Source: Azolla caroliniana (Eukaryota; Polypodiophyta). Taken from it: a stretch of DNA of 64,000 nt. The notes beneath the pieces are model-generated. The model searched no databases. It was not told the DNA's origin and worked only from the letters and a program-made list of their open reading frames with translations. Location of the stretch: assembly GCA_043228905.1 (NCBI GenBank), contig JBHGNT010000021.1:682001-746000 (forward strand), in the 5' to 3' direction. The position numbers and the translations under genes are program-made. Shown here piece after piece: positions 50,001 to 60,103 of this stretch (its first letter is position 1; each line of letters opens with the position of its first letter).

Positions 50001-51338
50001 TCAATCGAGGCAATGTTGAATTTCAACGGCTAAAGCTTGGGGATGACCAAGAATTAGGCTTGAATGGAGGTAAAAGAATAGAATTTTAACTGTGCATCCA
50101 GAGAAAATATGAGGATGAGTCTTGAATCGAGCAAAACAGCTAGAATTTCAAATGATTGTCGAGGTATATCCACAAGTATTAGGATTAAAAGCAAGCAAAA
50201 TGCAGTAGTTCAGATGTTTACCTAGATATACATGGAAGGATTTGGTTTGAATCAAGGAAAAATATAGGATTTCAACAGTTAAGCAATGAGAAATGGGCAG
50301 TGATTAGTCCTGAACCTAGTTAAATTATAAGGGTTTCATGTTTTCATCCAAGGATATCCACAATGATCAGGCTTGAAATCAAGCTAAAAAATAAAGTCAG
50401 ATTCGAACTGTCTGTCCGAGGAAACCTAAGAACATTAGGATTGAATCAGGCTACAATCGTGGTTAGATAATGACCGGACTAAATTGTTCACTCAGGAGAA
50501 TCTGCAAGCTAAGTTAATAATAGAGATTAGACTGTTCGGTCAATTCAGACAGGAGAACCTGCAAGCTAAATTAATAGTAGAGATTAGACTGTTCAGTCAG
50601 TTCAGTCAGAAGAATCTGCAAGCGAAGTTAATAATAGAATTTAGACTGTTAAGTCAGTTCAGTCAGGAGTATCTGCATGAGTTATGATTGATAACAAGGC
50701 AACAAAAGTATATACATATTTATAGGATTTCCATGTAAATGCAGATACCTCCACAAGTTTTCAGGAGATCCATAACTATTGGATCTGAAATTACGCAGAT
50801 ATTTAGGGTTTGTCAATGTTCATCCGAGTTTGAATGCTCATTCAAACAAAAAATATAGAGTTGCAGAGGCATGAATTGAGAGTAAAAGAAAAGGCATAGG
50901 ATTTCAGCTACTCAATGAAAACCAACTCTATGAGTCTTGATAAATGCTTAGGATTTTCACTATGAAGATAGCAACGAAAATTATCTCAACTGTTCATGCA
51001 GCAAAACCGTAGCAAAAAATGTAGAAATAGAAGAAGTTATTTGGTTGCAATGAATGCTAGAGAACGTTCCATTGCTCAGAATATAAAGCAAACATTTAAG
51101 AAATGTGAGGCTAAAGGACATAAAAGTACAGAATACTGGAGAAATTAAATAGACTAGTAGCTAAGATTAAAAACCAGAACGAATGCTGATAATTACGATT
51201 AAAGAAGACAATATTTGCTTTGAGGTTAAACAAAGAGAAGCATACATACCAGATGGAGCAGGAGAGCAAATTCTTGAGCCGAAAGAGATGGAGGTGGAGA
51301 TCTGAAGTAGGATGCGAAGAGGGGGGTGAAGAAGCCAT
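44006..51338 (-). CDS. BRCA1: BRCA1/BARD1-type RING-ePHD-BRCT protein
   Basis: Nuclear E3 ubiquitin ligase component in homologous-recombination repair. Coding exons (minus strand): 51338-51250, 48445-48392, 48309-48239, 48130-48023, 47322-46748, 46638-46530, 46440-46310, 46229-46129, 46012-45829, 45634-45149, 45046-44881, 44529-44411, 44332-44006. Phases close and give 839 aa. RING at residues 27-64: C27, C30, C42, H44, C47, C50, C61 and C64 fit C3HC4. The extended PHD lies at about 350-490 (CGTCAFCH, HKNCAEWAPGVYYEDE, CNVCGLRGAVLGCYVKRCR, FHYPCAQ, FLVLCPEH). Tandem BRCT domains lie at about 622-835 (VTHLICGTDEMGAARRT, EGKWILKVDWLSACM, YEVSKDVHG, GLRFYFMGSF, WILDSVATY). BRCA1 is preferred over BARD1 from the RING sequence and length; the two cannot be firmly separated here. 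Intron 1 is 2.8 kb and repetitive. Confidence 0.92.
44552..44870. repeat. 158-bp tandem duplication filling intron 11 of the BRCA1-type gene
   Basis: TAGGGGTTCAGGCATGGAAA starts at 44552 and again at 44709. The unit, about 158 bp, is repeated twice with few differences and occupies almost all of the 351-bp intron. Each unit contains a copy of the sequence around the exon 11 splice donor (GAACATACAATCAA...TTTCAA on the plus strand at 44637, 44795 and the real site at 44873). Confidence 0.85.
48600..50490. repeat. Degenerate 62-64-bp minisatellite in intron 1 of the BRCA1-type gene
   Basis: The plus-strand word TTTCAACTGTTCA/TATCC recurs through the intron (for example 49353, 49415, 49528, 49693 and 49756), usually 62-64 bp apart. 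It is followed by GGGAGATATGCAAGGATT and then GGCTTGAATCAAGC-AAA. Units differ by substitutions and small indels, so the array is old. It occupies about 1.9 kb of the 2.8-kb intron. Confidence 0.85.
50494..50690 (+). repeat. 57-bp tandem repeat, about 3.4 copies
   Basis: AGGAGAATCTGCAAGCTAAG and close variants begin at 50494, 50551, 50608 and 50665, exactly 57 bp apart, each followed by TTAATA-TAGAGATTAGACTGTTC. These copies are much more alike than the neighbouring 62-64-bp units, so this is a younger expansion at the edge of the same array. Confidence 0.9.
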
Positions 51339-51490
51339 GGATTTGTATCAGAGACCCGGGAAGAGGAGGAAGGGGGAGGTGATGAATCGAGGAGGAGAAT
51401 GGTGTATCAGGAGAATCGCAGAGATTGAGGAAGCCTGATTCAAGTCTTTCAATTCTTTCTTGTGGGAGGGGGGATTCAAAAGTTTGAAAC

Positions 51491-51513
51491 AAAAAAAAAA
51501 AAAAAAAAAAAAA
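51491..51513 (+). repeat. Poly(A) run of 23 (T run on the gene strand)
   Basis: Homopolymer 150 bp upstream of the BRCA1-type start codon. Just beyond it, at about 51589-51625, lies a short array of the heptamer GGATTTT (four to five copies). Confidence 0.95.
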
Positions 51514-51676
51514 GCAAAATCCCCTCCAAAAAAAAAGCAAAAAGCTCCGAAAGGGAATTTTCGAAATGAGTTTTTTCGGAAGGGAAAAGGATTTTGGATT
51601 TTGGATTTTGGATTTCGGATTTTGGGAGCCCTCCAAAAATGCGCGAATTAGAAAGAAGAAGAAAAAGAGTGGGCAA

Positions 51677-51685
51677 TTTCCCGCC
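51677..51685 (+). promoter_or_regulatory. E2F-type binding site upstream of the BRCA1-type gene
   Basis: TTTCCCGCC matches the E2F consensus TTTSSCGS, about 340 bp upstream of the start codon at 51338. Plant BRCA1 and other S-phase/repair genes are commonly E2F-regulated, so the position is sensible, but function is inferred. Confidence 0.6.
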
Positions 51686-51937
51686 CACTTCTTCTTAGAA
51701 CTCTCTCTCCATGGGTCAATATTGGCCTCTCTCTCTTTCTCTCTAATGTTTTTGTCATAGTTAGCTTACCCTAGTGATAATTTATTACACTACAAGCACT
51801 ACAGTCTTCGGTTTAAAACCCAATTTTCTCACCTCTCCATGATATACTTCGTACGTATCTCTTAATTCACTAGATGCCACTATGGAATGTATGGGCCTCT
51901 TGCTCGCTATTGGGCAACCTTACCTAACTGAACTCTT

Positions 51938-51978
<41 letters not shown>

Positions 51979-53330
51979 ATAAGTCAATTGTCCTGAGCCC
52001 GAGAAACCGCCCCCACACCAACCTCTCTTATGCATACCGATTCAACCCGTCCTCCTTGGGCCTCTCTTATGCATACCAATTAGATTGCCCCCCCAAGGAT
52101 GCATGGATTTAGGAGGCCCTCAATCCATGTGTCATGCCCATCATCAAAGACAGAGCAAGGTAGTGCCCGTGAGCAAACCCGTGAGTACAATTTGCTTGAC
52201 ATAATAACTGAGATATATACCTACGAGAACCCCAAGGGGCAACGACTTGAGGATCTTGCCTTTATATCGTTGTAAGTAGAGAGTCTTCTATCTAACATAC
52301 GCATGTCTTCCACAGCTTTTTTATAAGATTCTTTGTTACCTTTTCTCTACGAAATTCGGGTCATGAATACGCATACGTGTTCTAGAAATCAGTCAACTGA
52401 TTGTGCTTGCTTCTTCCAGCAACGGCTGAAACTAATGCTTGGTCGAAATTTTGGAGCCCCCCCCCCCTTTCCATGTGCAGTTTATTGAATGTTAGAATGG
52501 TGGGCATGCAGTGAGATGGTCACCCCTTAGGTTTTCGAGATATGTCTTGGTTTTTAACATTGACTTAGACACGAGGACCCTCTAACTTCAAAGATGTATA
52601 CAATCTTTCAATCAACTCATCGACATTGGAGGAAGTGAGGGGGAGGTAAAACCCAAATAGCGACCATAGATATGCATTTTACCATGGAGTGATCGTTAAT
52701 CTTAATTAGAAGCAAGATCAATTATACATCCGGTCAAATCGAGTTTATTAAGTAGTACATTGAACTAATAAAGTGTCTTTGATTGGTAAGCTCATAAAAT
52801 TATATTCCACCTTATGTTAACTAAAGTAGAGTATATCTCTATCCCATTCAAACAAATAGAGTGTGTTCATGAATGGCGTTTCTTTTAATCCTTCTAGGGC
52901 AATACATGATATTGTGCACTCCATGAGCATGCATAACATAAAGAGGTAATAATACTAAAAAATATAGTTCGAACTAGCTACAACAAAGAAGGTTTATTCA
53001 TAACAATATGTAGGACATACAAACTCATACAATAAGAGGGTTCGTATGTAAAGACTTTGGAGTTCAAACGAACACATTCCGCCCAATGGATTGATTAGAA
53101 ATGTGTTAAATACATATTTGGAAACTTGGAGGAATGTAAGCTAACCAAGGGTCATGGGTTCAAATCCCGATTAGAGTTGTCAATGTGAAATCGCAGAACA
53201 TTATAGAAACGCAATGTGAACACGGAAGATCATAAGCGCTAAAAGAGGGTGAAGCGTTTTGGATAGAAACGTACAAAAAAAGCATATATGTTGATAGAAA
53301 CGCACAAACAGCCCCTCACAAAAAATATCT
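51686..53330. other. Intergenic between divergent BRCA1-type and dirigent genes
   Basis: Contains a (CT)n run at 51940-51976, a short 39-bp-period duplication (CTCTCTTATGCATACC at about 52023 and 52062) and a C run near 52458. No gene was recognised. A T-arm-like GGGTTCAAATCCC occurs at 53156-53168 without a convincing tRNA around it. Confidence 0.6.
51940..51976 (+). repeat. (CT)n microsatellite
   Basis: About 18 CT units, uninterrupted. Confidence 0.95.
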
Positions 53331-53333
53331 CTC

Positions 53334-53341
53334 CTATATAT
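53334..53341 (+). promoter_or_regulatory. TATA box of the dirigent gene
   Basis: CTATATAT lies 58-65 bp upstream of the ATG at 53399. This spacing gives a start site near 53368 and a leader of about 30 nt. Confidence 0.6.
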
Positions 53342-53398
53342 GAAGAAGTTGACAAGACTTGTACGTAGCAAAAACAACGTGAAGATAGCAAGGATAAG

Positions 53399-54034
53399 AT
53401 GATGATGAAGATGAAGACCAATATTGTATTAGCCTTAACCTTATATCTATGGACTCTGTCCACATCGTTGTCGGCGGCGTCATCAACTCTATTGGAGAAG
53501 ACTCCGCCGTCTCAAATCGTTGTATATCTCCACATCTATCGCAACATAAACTTCGTCGAGTTTGCTAGCACAAACACGAGTGCCATTGTCGCGGGGTCCA
53601 ATGGCTCATCTTACACACCTGTCGATGGGATATTGCGTGCCATTGATGTCCCCATCTCGATGAACCCGAGCCCGAGTTCGAAACCCATTGGAGCAGCACA
53701 TGGGCTTGCGTTCGAAGTATTCCCAGGATCAATCAAGTCGGGATCAAGTGGAGGAATGGGGTCAGACGCCTCAAGTATATACCCGCCAAGCCGTGAATCG
53801 CTTTTCGAGACTATAGAATACGATGATGGTGAATTCCAAGGCACGATCGCGATACACGGGCAAATGAGTTTCCCACCAATGCCCGATGATGAGGTGGCGG
53901 TGGTGGGCGGGACACGATCGTTCCGGTGCGTCCAAGGATATGGCCTCCCTTCACTCTTGGGCGGCTCATCAACCACCCCATATGTCCTCTTCCGGTGGGA
54001 CCTTAGACTCTTCTACCCCCCTCATTGCAAATAA
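53399..54034 (+). CDS. Dirigent-like protein, single exon, secreted
   Basis: Dirigent proteins are secreted beta-barrel proteins that steer phenoxy-radical coupling in lignan and lignin-related synthesis. The 211-aa protein starts with a hydrophobic signal peptide (TNIVLALTLYLWTLSTSLSAA). The dirigent barrel shows IVVYLHIYRNI (about 40), DVPISMNPSPSSKPIGAAHGLAFEVF (about 83-108), ETIEYDDGEFQGTIAIHG and VAVVGGTRSFRCVQGYG (about 166-182), where the family has VVGGTG-FR-ARGYA. A Gly/Ser-rich stretch (SGSSGGMGSDASS) extends the loop after the second conserved block. Dirigent genes are usually intronless, as here. It could represent a divergent subfamily. The first of several Met codons was taken as start; a choice of any of the first three makes no difference to the mature protein. 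Confidence 0.82.
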   Translation: MMMKMKTNIVLALTLYLWTLSTSLSAASSTLLEKTPPSQIVVYLHIYRNINFVEFASTNTSAIVAGSNGSSYTPVDGILRAIDVPISMNPSPSSKPIGAAHGLAFEVFPGSIKSGSSGGMGSDASSIYPPSRESLFETIEYDDGEFQGTIAIHGQMSFPPMPDDEVAVVGGTRSFRCVQGYGLPSLLGGSSTTPYVLFRWDLRLFYPPHCK

Positions 54035-56164
54035 GCCCCTCTCTCTTTGTTTTCTTCTTCTTCTTTCCTCTCTTGCCTTTTGTAAATTTATTACTTGTAG
54101 CCACACTCTTGTATATTTGGTGCATAGTTTTGATATGTAAAAGTACGTTTGCTCTGTGTTATTAACGCAATTTAAAACAATAGCATTTATATATGTATGG
54201 TGGGCACAAGCATTGGGAGGTTTGCTTTTTCAATTGAGAAGAAATAGCCAACAAATTCTAATCGTTAGACGTTAGATTGCCGGATAGGGAAGACCATGTG
54301 GTTTTCGACGACGTAAATGGAGATAACTTGATTCAGTTTTGTCAAACATGTGTAGATCTTCTTAATTGGGAATTGAATTAAGTGTCCCATAGAATCCATT
54401 TTGTTTGGGGCATCAATTTGCCAAATTTATGCTAAAAACCAAAACACATTGGACTTGGTTTTCTAACGAAGTTTTCTAACTTTTGCACAAATATTAGCAC
54501 TACTACTTTGTTTGTTGCTAGAGTGGTTGAACATATATACATATTGTTTTACAAATACTCCCTCCCTTACTTGACACGATAGACTAGACGCATGGAGTCA
54601 TTTATTGCAATCTCATTCGGGATTTATGATGAAACCAGTAAATATAGATTCACTTCAATTATTATGAGTAAATTATGCTCATAAATCAAGCAATTTTCCC
54701 AATTTTACAAACTTATTAGCATCGTAAGAAAGCTCAATAGATTTTTAATTTATTGGTTTTCTTAAATACACCCCTTTTGTTAATCATAATATTAGATCTA
54801 CTACCCCTAGTATTTTGAACACATCAAAATTCCCATCGCGAACTAATAAGAGTAGTGTAATTTAGGATAATTCATCATGAATAATTTCTCTCCCCCCAAC
54901 CCCCTCTCTCATATATCACAATAACTATTTAGTGGACATTAAATAAATAAATAAATAAATATATATATATATATCAAACTCTCTCCGTTCTGGATGTAAC
55001 AAGTGGTAAGCCAAGCTTGGCTAGAGAGAGAGAGTGGTGAGAGCAATTGACACTTCCACTAGTAAAGTGTGCATTATTGGAAAAAGAGTGAAGATAATGT
55101 GGCGTGGCTTGGCCAATTTTTTTGTGAAAGGAAGTGTTATACTTACCTTGGTGTTAGGATCTATGGTCAATTGGAATACAAAATATAGGTTGTTGTTCAA
55201 TCTCCGTGGAGTATCGGGACAATATGAAAGAATTTTAATTAGCCTAATCTTGCGACTAAGCTTTGTGAGCACCTTGTCCTCGACTGAGTAGCTTCTATGT
55301 GAACTAGTCTTACAATGCTTCATATGGTGGACCTTCTCATAATATCTTCATTATTGTGGTAGAAATTATGGTTTAAATTTTGCTAGTCCTAAGTCTCTCA
55401 CATATATACTTAGTCTTTGAAGGTTCATTGTAGGCCGTCCCAATTGTCATTTCCCTTCAAACTATCCTAGACATAGAGCGAAGCAAAGATGCATCAAAGG
55501 TAAAGTACATAGAAAAATTATCATTCAAGATGGTTTTTTTTTTCCCTAAATGAAGTTACTTTCCCATTAGTTAGGAAGGATTATTACAAAGAGATTGTAC
55601 AAGGAGACTTATACATAGATCGGGGAATCTCCCTCCGATCAAGTTCAAGAAAACGAGACTAGTTACATCGCCTTTCGGACTGACTACTTAATGTAAGTAC
55701 CTATAGCTAAAAACGGTGCCCTTCAATGATGGCTAGTACGAGACAACTCCTTGGGCCGACAGCGAAGGGAGGGTGGTAAGTGAATTGTTGCAACTTGCTA
55801 GAATATATCAATGACATGATGCATTCAAGGAGTGACAATTTTGATAATTCAATATGATATAGGGATAGAATTGACAATCATTAATTGAGGGTTACTTCAA
55901 TATATTCCCAACATTTTATTGTGATACTTGACCATTGCATCGTCTTGTTTTCTCACACATGTGTCTTAGTTACAATACGAGAGTGATATGGAGGTTTGTT
56001 GTTCATGTATTTATAGGAAAGGATGAGAACATACCACATAAGGCTATTGTCCCCATGTAAAGAACGTGCATAACTAGTGATGTTGGATGGGGTAGATCCT
56101 TCACATTATCATGTATTATTTGTGCATATATTCATACATAACATACATTAATTTTTGAATTTAT

Positions 56165-56335
56165 TAATCATGTATAAATGATGATTGCAACTGAGTCATG
56201 GTCACTCAATTTGGCCATTCTATTGACAACAATTCAATAGCCATCAACAAATGCTATTGAATTATTGTCAATAGAATGGTCAAATTGAGTGATCAAAATT
56301 ACCATTGCATAAACCGTATATTCATGACAACTACA
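56165..56335. repeat. Foldback/hairpin with 42-bp near-perfect core stem
   Basis: The core arms 56200-56241 and 56253-56294 are inverted copies matching at 39 of 42 positions, with an 11-nt loop. Weaker complementarity extends both arms outward to about 56165 and 56335. No terminal motif or target duplication was identified. It could be a small MITE, or a precursor-like RNA hairpin if transcribed. Confidence 0.8.
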
Positions 56336-57474
56336 AACAATGTTGTGTATTATAGATGGCTTGTCTTATTGTCAATGTCTAACAAGATTGGAATTATTTG
56401 TGCATTGTGTACAAATTTGTGCAATTAATTGACAAACGATTAGATTTGTTAAAGTTGACAAGCAATTAGTCATGATTAGCTCATTAAAATATCGAAGTGT
56501 TACATATCCATTTATAGTTATTTATTCAAATAGAATATACCTCTTGGTTGAAAGAGCTTGTTGAGTGTTGAGTACTAGCTATTGAAACTCAACCTTTGTG
56601 GAATGAATCAAATGCCATATCTAAAATAAAGTTAAGCCTTCTAGTGTGTTAAAAAATGGTCGACGTCCACCTACAAACACGAGTATGATGAGTGCAAAAG
56701 AGACATCTCAAAGTAAAATGGTGCATGTATATGTGAAAAATTGGGAGAAGTTTGATAATATCCCTTGCGTGTAGGGGATAGTAACAATAGTGGCCTCGAG
56801 AAGTTCATACATACCAATACATGTGTTATCAATGACTAGTTAAAAGTGCGTCCAATGTTGCATGAATGGTTTAAACACTCAAAAGAACCATTAACATGAT
56901 CAATCAAGTAATGAAGAGAAGTAATTCCATACTTAGTCATAATTAACGAATGAGAAAGATGACTATGTACATTAATATAATCGAAGATGAATTATCTATT
57001 ACAATGGGATTTATGACGGGAAGACGGAAGAAGTAGAAACTACTTACTTGGGTGCAAGTGTCCTTCCTAATCGTAGGATGTAGCATGGACCATTGGTCCA
57101 ATTGCACACAAACCATCTATAGATGAAATTTCAAGATCACTACAAAGGCCCTAAGATTTACATACGAGTTAAAATATACAAGAATGATTGCTCTTAATGC
57201 TACTTGTCCTGTCACAGAGGTGATGTAATCAAAGTTGATAATTGCACCTAGGTTATTGAGCTCTCTTTTTGTAATCATAGTTCTATCAAGAGAAAGATTG
57301 TGATTAGTGGAGGAACAAAGAGTGTGAATTCTAGAGAGAGGAGTAGAAGTTGACTGTAATAAGAGTATCATTGAACTGTTTTAATTACATTTACTAGTTT
57401 GGCTAGAGCATGGGAGGTTTGATATTACCCTTGATATGAGGGATATATTTCATAAATTCCATTCCTAACATGAC

Positions 57475-57559
57475 TATTTAGAGACTAGGAACAACAACAA
57501 ATATATTGGATTCCAAAAAACAAGCCAATATATTCTTTGTTGTTCCTAGTCTCTAAATA
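57475..57559. repeat. Hairpin with 35-bp stem and 15-nt loop
   Basis: Arms 57475-57509 and 57525-57559 (starting TATTTAGAGACTAGGAACAA) match at 33 of 35 positions as inverted repeats. The size is in the range of a plant miRNA precursor or the remnant of a small MITE. Nothing in the sequence decides between these. Confidence 0.8.
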
Positions 57560-58813
57560 AATAAATAAATATGTATGTATATATCTTGGTTTAATAGTAA
57601 GTTTCACATTTCAAAAGACCCACTTGTCAAATTAGCAACACACTCTCTAGTTTCTGCATTGTGGTTAGATTAGATGCTCCTTTAGGGCAAAAGCAATATC
57701 TCTTTCATTGTTTTAATTGGTTGTTTAGAGAGAGAGAGAGAGAGAGCATGTACGAAAGGTAACTAGAGATGAGATATAAAGTAGAGCATTTCGTATATGA
57801 AAATAAGGTGTAAGAAGGCGGTCTTTTGAGTGACACAATTTCTACCAATGACACATGAGAGGAAAATAAATACATTTGACACATAATTTGTTGGAAGGGT
57901 GGATTGGTGTGCCAATATGGTTTTATTGTTTAGGAAAGGAACTCATGACAACATTCACATGACCCATGCTAACAATGACAACATCACATGAAAACAATGA
58001 GAACACCTTATCGATGCATGACGATATCACATACATACGTGCGTCAAAATAATAAATATCTTAGACGACCTGAAAAACGGTTAACATCACATGAATGCCC
58101 CCCCCCCCCATTGCCAACAACCATCACATAACTCATGCCAAGAGCCATCATCACATGGTAGCATGACCTATGTATGTATGTATGTATGTATGCATGCATG
58201 CATACATGCATGTATGGTACTACGACAAGCATCGATCACATTTCAACACCATCACATGAGCCATGAGGTACCATTGTCCAAAAAGACCTTTTAATGTTGT
58301 GTGTCAAAGTGGGTCATAATGTTGTCATCTTGGCAACACCTCTTCTTAATTGCTTCCTTTTATTGCTCATCATGCTAACCATATATTCTCTCTATGTATG
58401 TATGTATGTATGTATGTATGTATATATTTACATAATGAAGGGGCTTGGGATATGGATGGCCAAAGAAAGAGAGAGAGAGAGAGAGAAGTTAAATTAAGTT
58501 AAGTTAAGTTAAGGTGAGAAACAGGGGAGAGACAGACAAGACAGACTTCACTTAACGTGCGCGTCCTGAGGCTCGATCCCTCCAAACTACGATTTGGGTT
58601 CTTCTCCTTCAGTCATCCGCCTCTCGATTCTCGTCCTGGGCCGCCGTCTGATCTTTCACCTGTGCGTGCCTGTGGGGTTTGCCATTTCGAAGCAGGAGCT
58701 ATGACCAGAAGAATCCATGGCCCACATTCAAGAGAAACTGCGGTTTGGATCCTTTTATTTCAGTCGTTTCCATCGCGGTTCCTTTGAATTCCAGAGCGAA
58801 TCGTTCTCAATCG

Positions 58814-60103
58814 ATGGCTTTGTTCACCTCTGAGACAGGCCCAGATCAGAGGAGTGGGCTTAGACTATGTAATCGAGATTCTTCTTCATCCACAACAGTG
58901 TCTAAAAACACATTCAAACCTAAGGTTATTGATAGTGAATCTTCCTTGATTCTCCCCTGCAGGTCATGTGGTGGATCTAACCCATTTAACCGTGGTTCAT
59001 TAGAGAAAGAAGAAGAAGAAGAAGAAGAAGAAGAAGAAGAAGAAGAAGAATTGGATCCAGAGCTATGGAGAAGGATCCCCACTGAGCTTCTCGAACGAAT
59101 AGTTGCAAAGCTTCCGGTTACTTCTATTCTCCGGTTCCGATCGGTTTGCCGAAGATGGAACGAGATTCCATTTGACAAGAAATTCCATGAGATGCAACCA
59201 CATCTCGTTGGTGCTTGCCCTCCTTTCCTTAGTCCAGAGAGTGATATCTTATATATAGAAGGCTCCGGAAAATGGAAATCCATCCCTTTCCATTTCTTGC
59301 CTTCCAAAGATGTAATCCTCGAGGGCTCGGGTGGGGGTCTTCTCTTACTATCTAAAAGTAACCTCGTTAGTCGCCTTGTGGAGGCATTTTTCATATGTAA
59401 TCCTATCACTAGACAGTGGTTTGAACTGACCCGAGGTCTAGTTCGGTTTGTTAGCATGGCTTGCATTGATGTCGATCACCATAGTCTCGATTTCAATATA
59501 GTTGTGGCTGGCTGGATAGATCGGTTCGATCGCCACATGGGCCGATCACCATTGATTGAGATCTATGACTCCACCATTCGTGCATGGAGTGTTAGGCTAG
59601 ATTCTTGGGATGACAACTTCTTTCAGCTCCGTGGAGTTGCATTGCTTCAGGGCACGCTCTACTTAGCCGTTTATTCGAGGAATTTCAATGGTCTTAAAGT
59701 GTTATCCTTGCACATCCGTGATCGGACCACGAAAGTGTGTGGAGAATTTGGGGATGGATCCAAGTTCCATTGTTTTGGGCAATACCGCGGAAATCTCACT
59801 GCCGTGGTGCAAAGGCCGGTGATCAGAGTGATAGAGATATGGCAACTTAAACAACAAGAGAATGCAATGCTGAAGTGGGTAGTTGTGGATAGGTTGGCTG
59901 AGGAAAAGCTTAGTGCATTCTCAACTGCCGCAATTGCCGGAGGCTTTCTGTTTTTCAACTATTACGATGAGCCTATTGCTCTCTATGATCTTCGTGATCA
60001 ATCATGGCAATGGGTTGATTTCCCTCCAGGACGCAAGTATTGGGTAGGGGTGCGCCCATTGGCATTCCAACCGAGCTTTGTGCCGCTTAAGTGGAAACAA
60101 TGA
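58814..60103 (+). CDS. F-box protein, single exon
   Basis: Predicted substrate receptor of an SCF ubiquitin ligase. The 429-aa protein starts at the ATG in MALFTSETGPD. An in-frame upstream ATG at 58679 would add 45 residues with no recognisable content and is less likely. A run of Glu (residues about 65-79), encoded by a GAA microsatellite at 59006-59050, precedes the F-box: ELWRRIPTELLERIVAKLPV then LRFRSVCRRWNEI (about 82-120), which binds the SKP1-type adaptor. The rest has kelch/F-box-associated character (AFFICNPITRQWFELT, IEIYDSTIRAWSV, LYLAVYSRNFNGLKVLSLHI, IALYDLRDQSWQWVDFPPG), suggesting a propeller that binds the target. It resembles plant F-box/kelch proteins; a specific orthologue cannot be named. 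Confidence 0.88.
   Translation: MALFTSETGPDQRSGLRLCNRDSSSSTTVSKNTFKPKVIDSESSLILPCRSCGGSNPFNRGSLEKEEEEEEEEEEEEEELDPELWRRIPTELLERIVAKLPVTSILRFRSVCRRWNEIPFDKKFHEMQPHLVGACPPFLSPESDILYIEGSGKWKSIPFHFLPSKDVILEGSGGGLLLLSKSNLVSRLVEAFFICNPITRQWFELTRGLVRFVSMACIDVDHHSLDFNIVVAGWIDRFDRHMGRSPLIEIYDSTIRAWSVRLDSWDDNFFQLRGVALLQGTLYLAVYSRNFNGLKVLSLHIRDRTTKVCGEFGDGSKFHCFGQYRGNLTAVVQRPVIRVIEIWQLKQQENAMLKWVVVDRLAEEKLSAFSTAAIAGGFLFFNYYDEPIALYDLRDQSWQWVDFPPGRKYWVGVRPLAFQPSFVPLKWKQ

Larger units (their letters stand above)
54035..58500. other. Intergenic, no recognisable gene, two hairpins
   Basis: AT-rich sequence between two plus-strand genes. It holds foldback structures at 56165-56335 and 57475-57559, GA runs at about 57727-57746 and 58469-58485, and TATG runs at about 58169-58195 and 58394-58424. 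No frame with a family signature was found. Confidence 0.6.

Noticed and set aside
53150-53185. GGGTTCAAATCCC, T-arm/B-box-like sequence
   Set aside because: No matching acceptor stem, D-arm or anticodon arm; could be a decayed SINE head but cannot be shown.
53611-53976. 121-codon minus-strand frame
   Set aside because: Antisense of the dirigent coding exon, with no signature of its own.
58846-59466. 206-codon minus-strand frame with a poly-Ser tract
   Set aside because: Antisense shadow of the F-box coding sequence; the Ser run is the reverse of the GAA repeat.
11155-60103. Idea that the six genes form a functional cluster
   Set aside because: Mixed strands, unrelated families and large gaps; ordinary plant gene spacing explains it.
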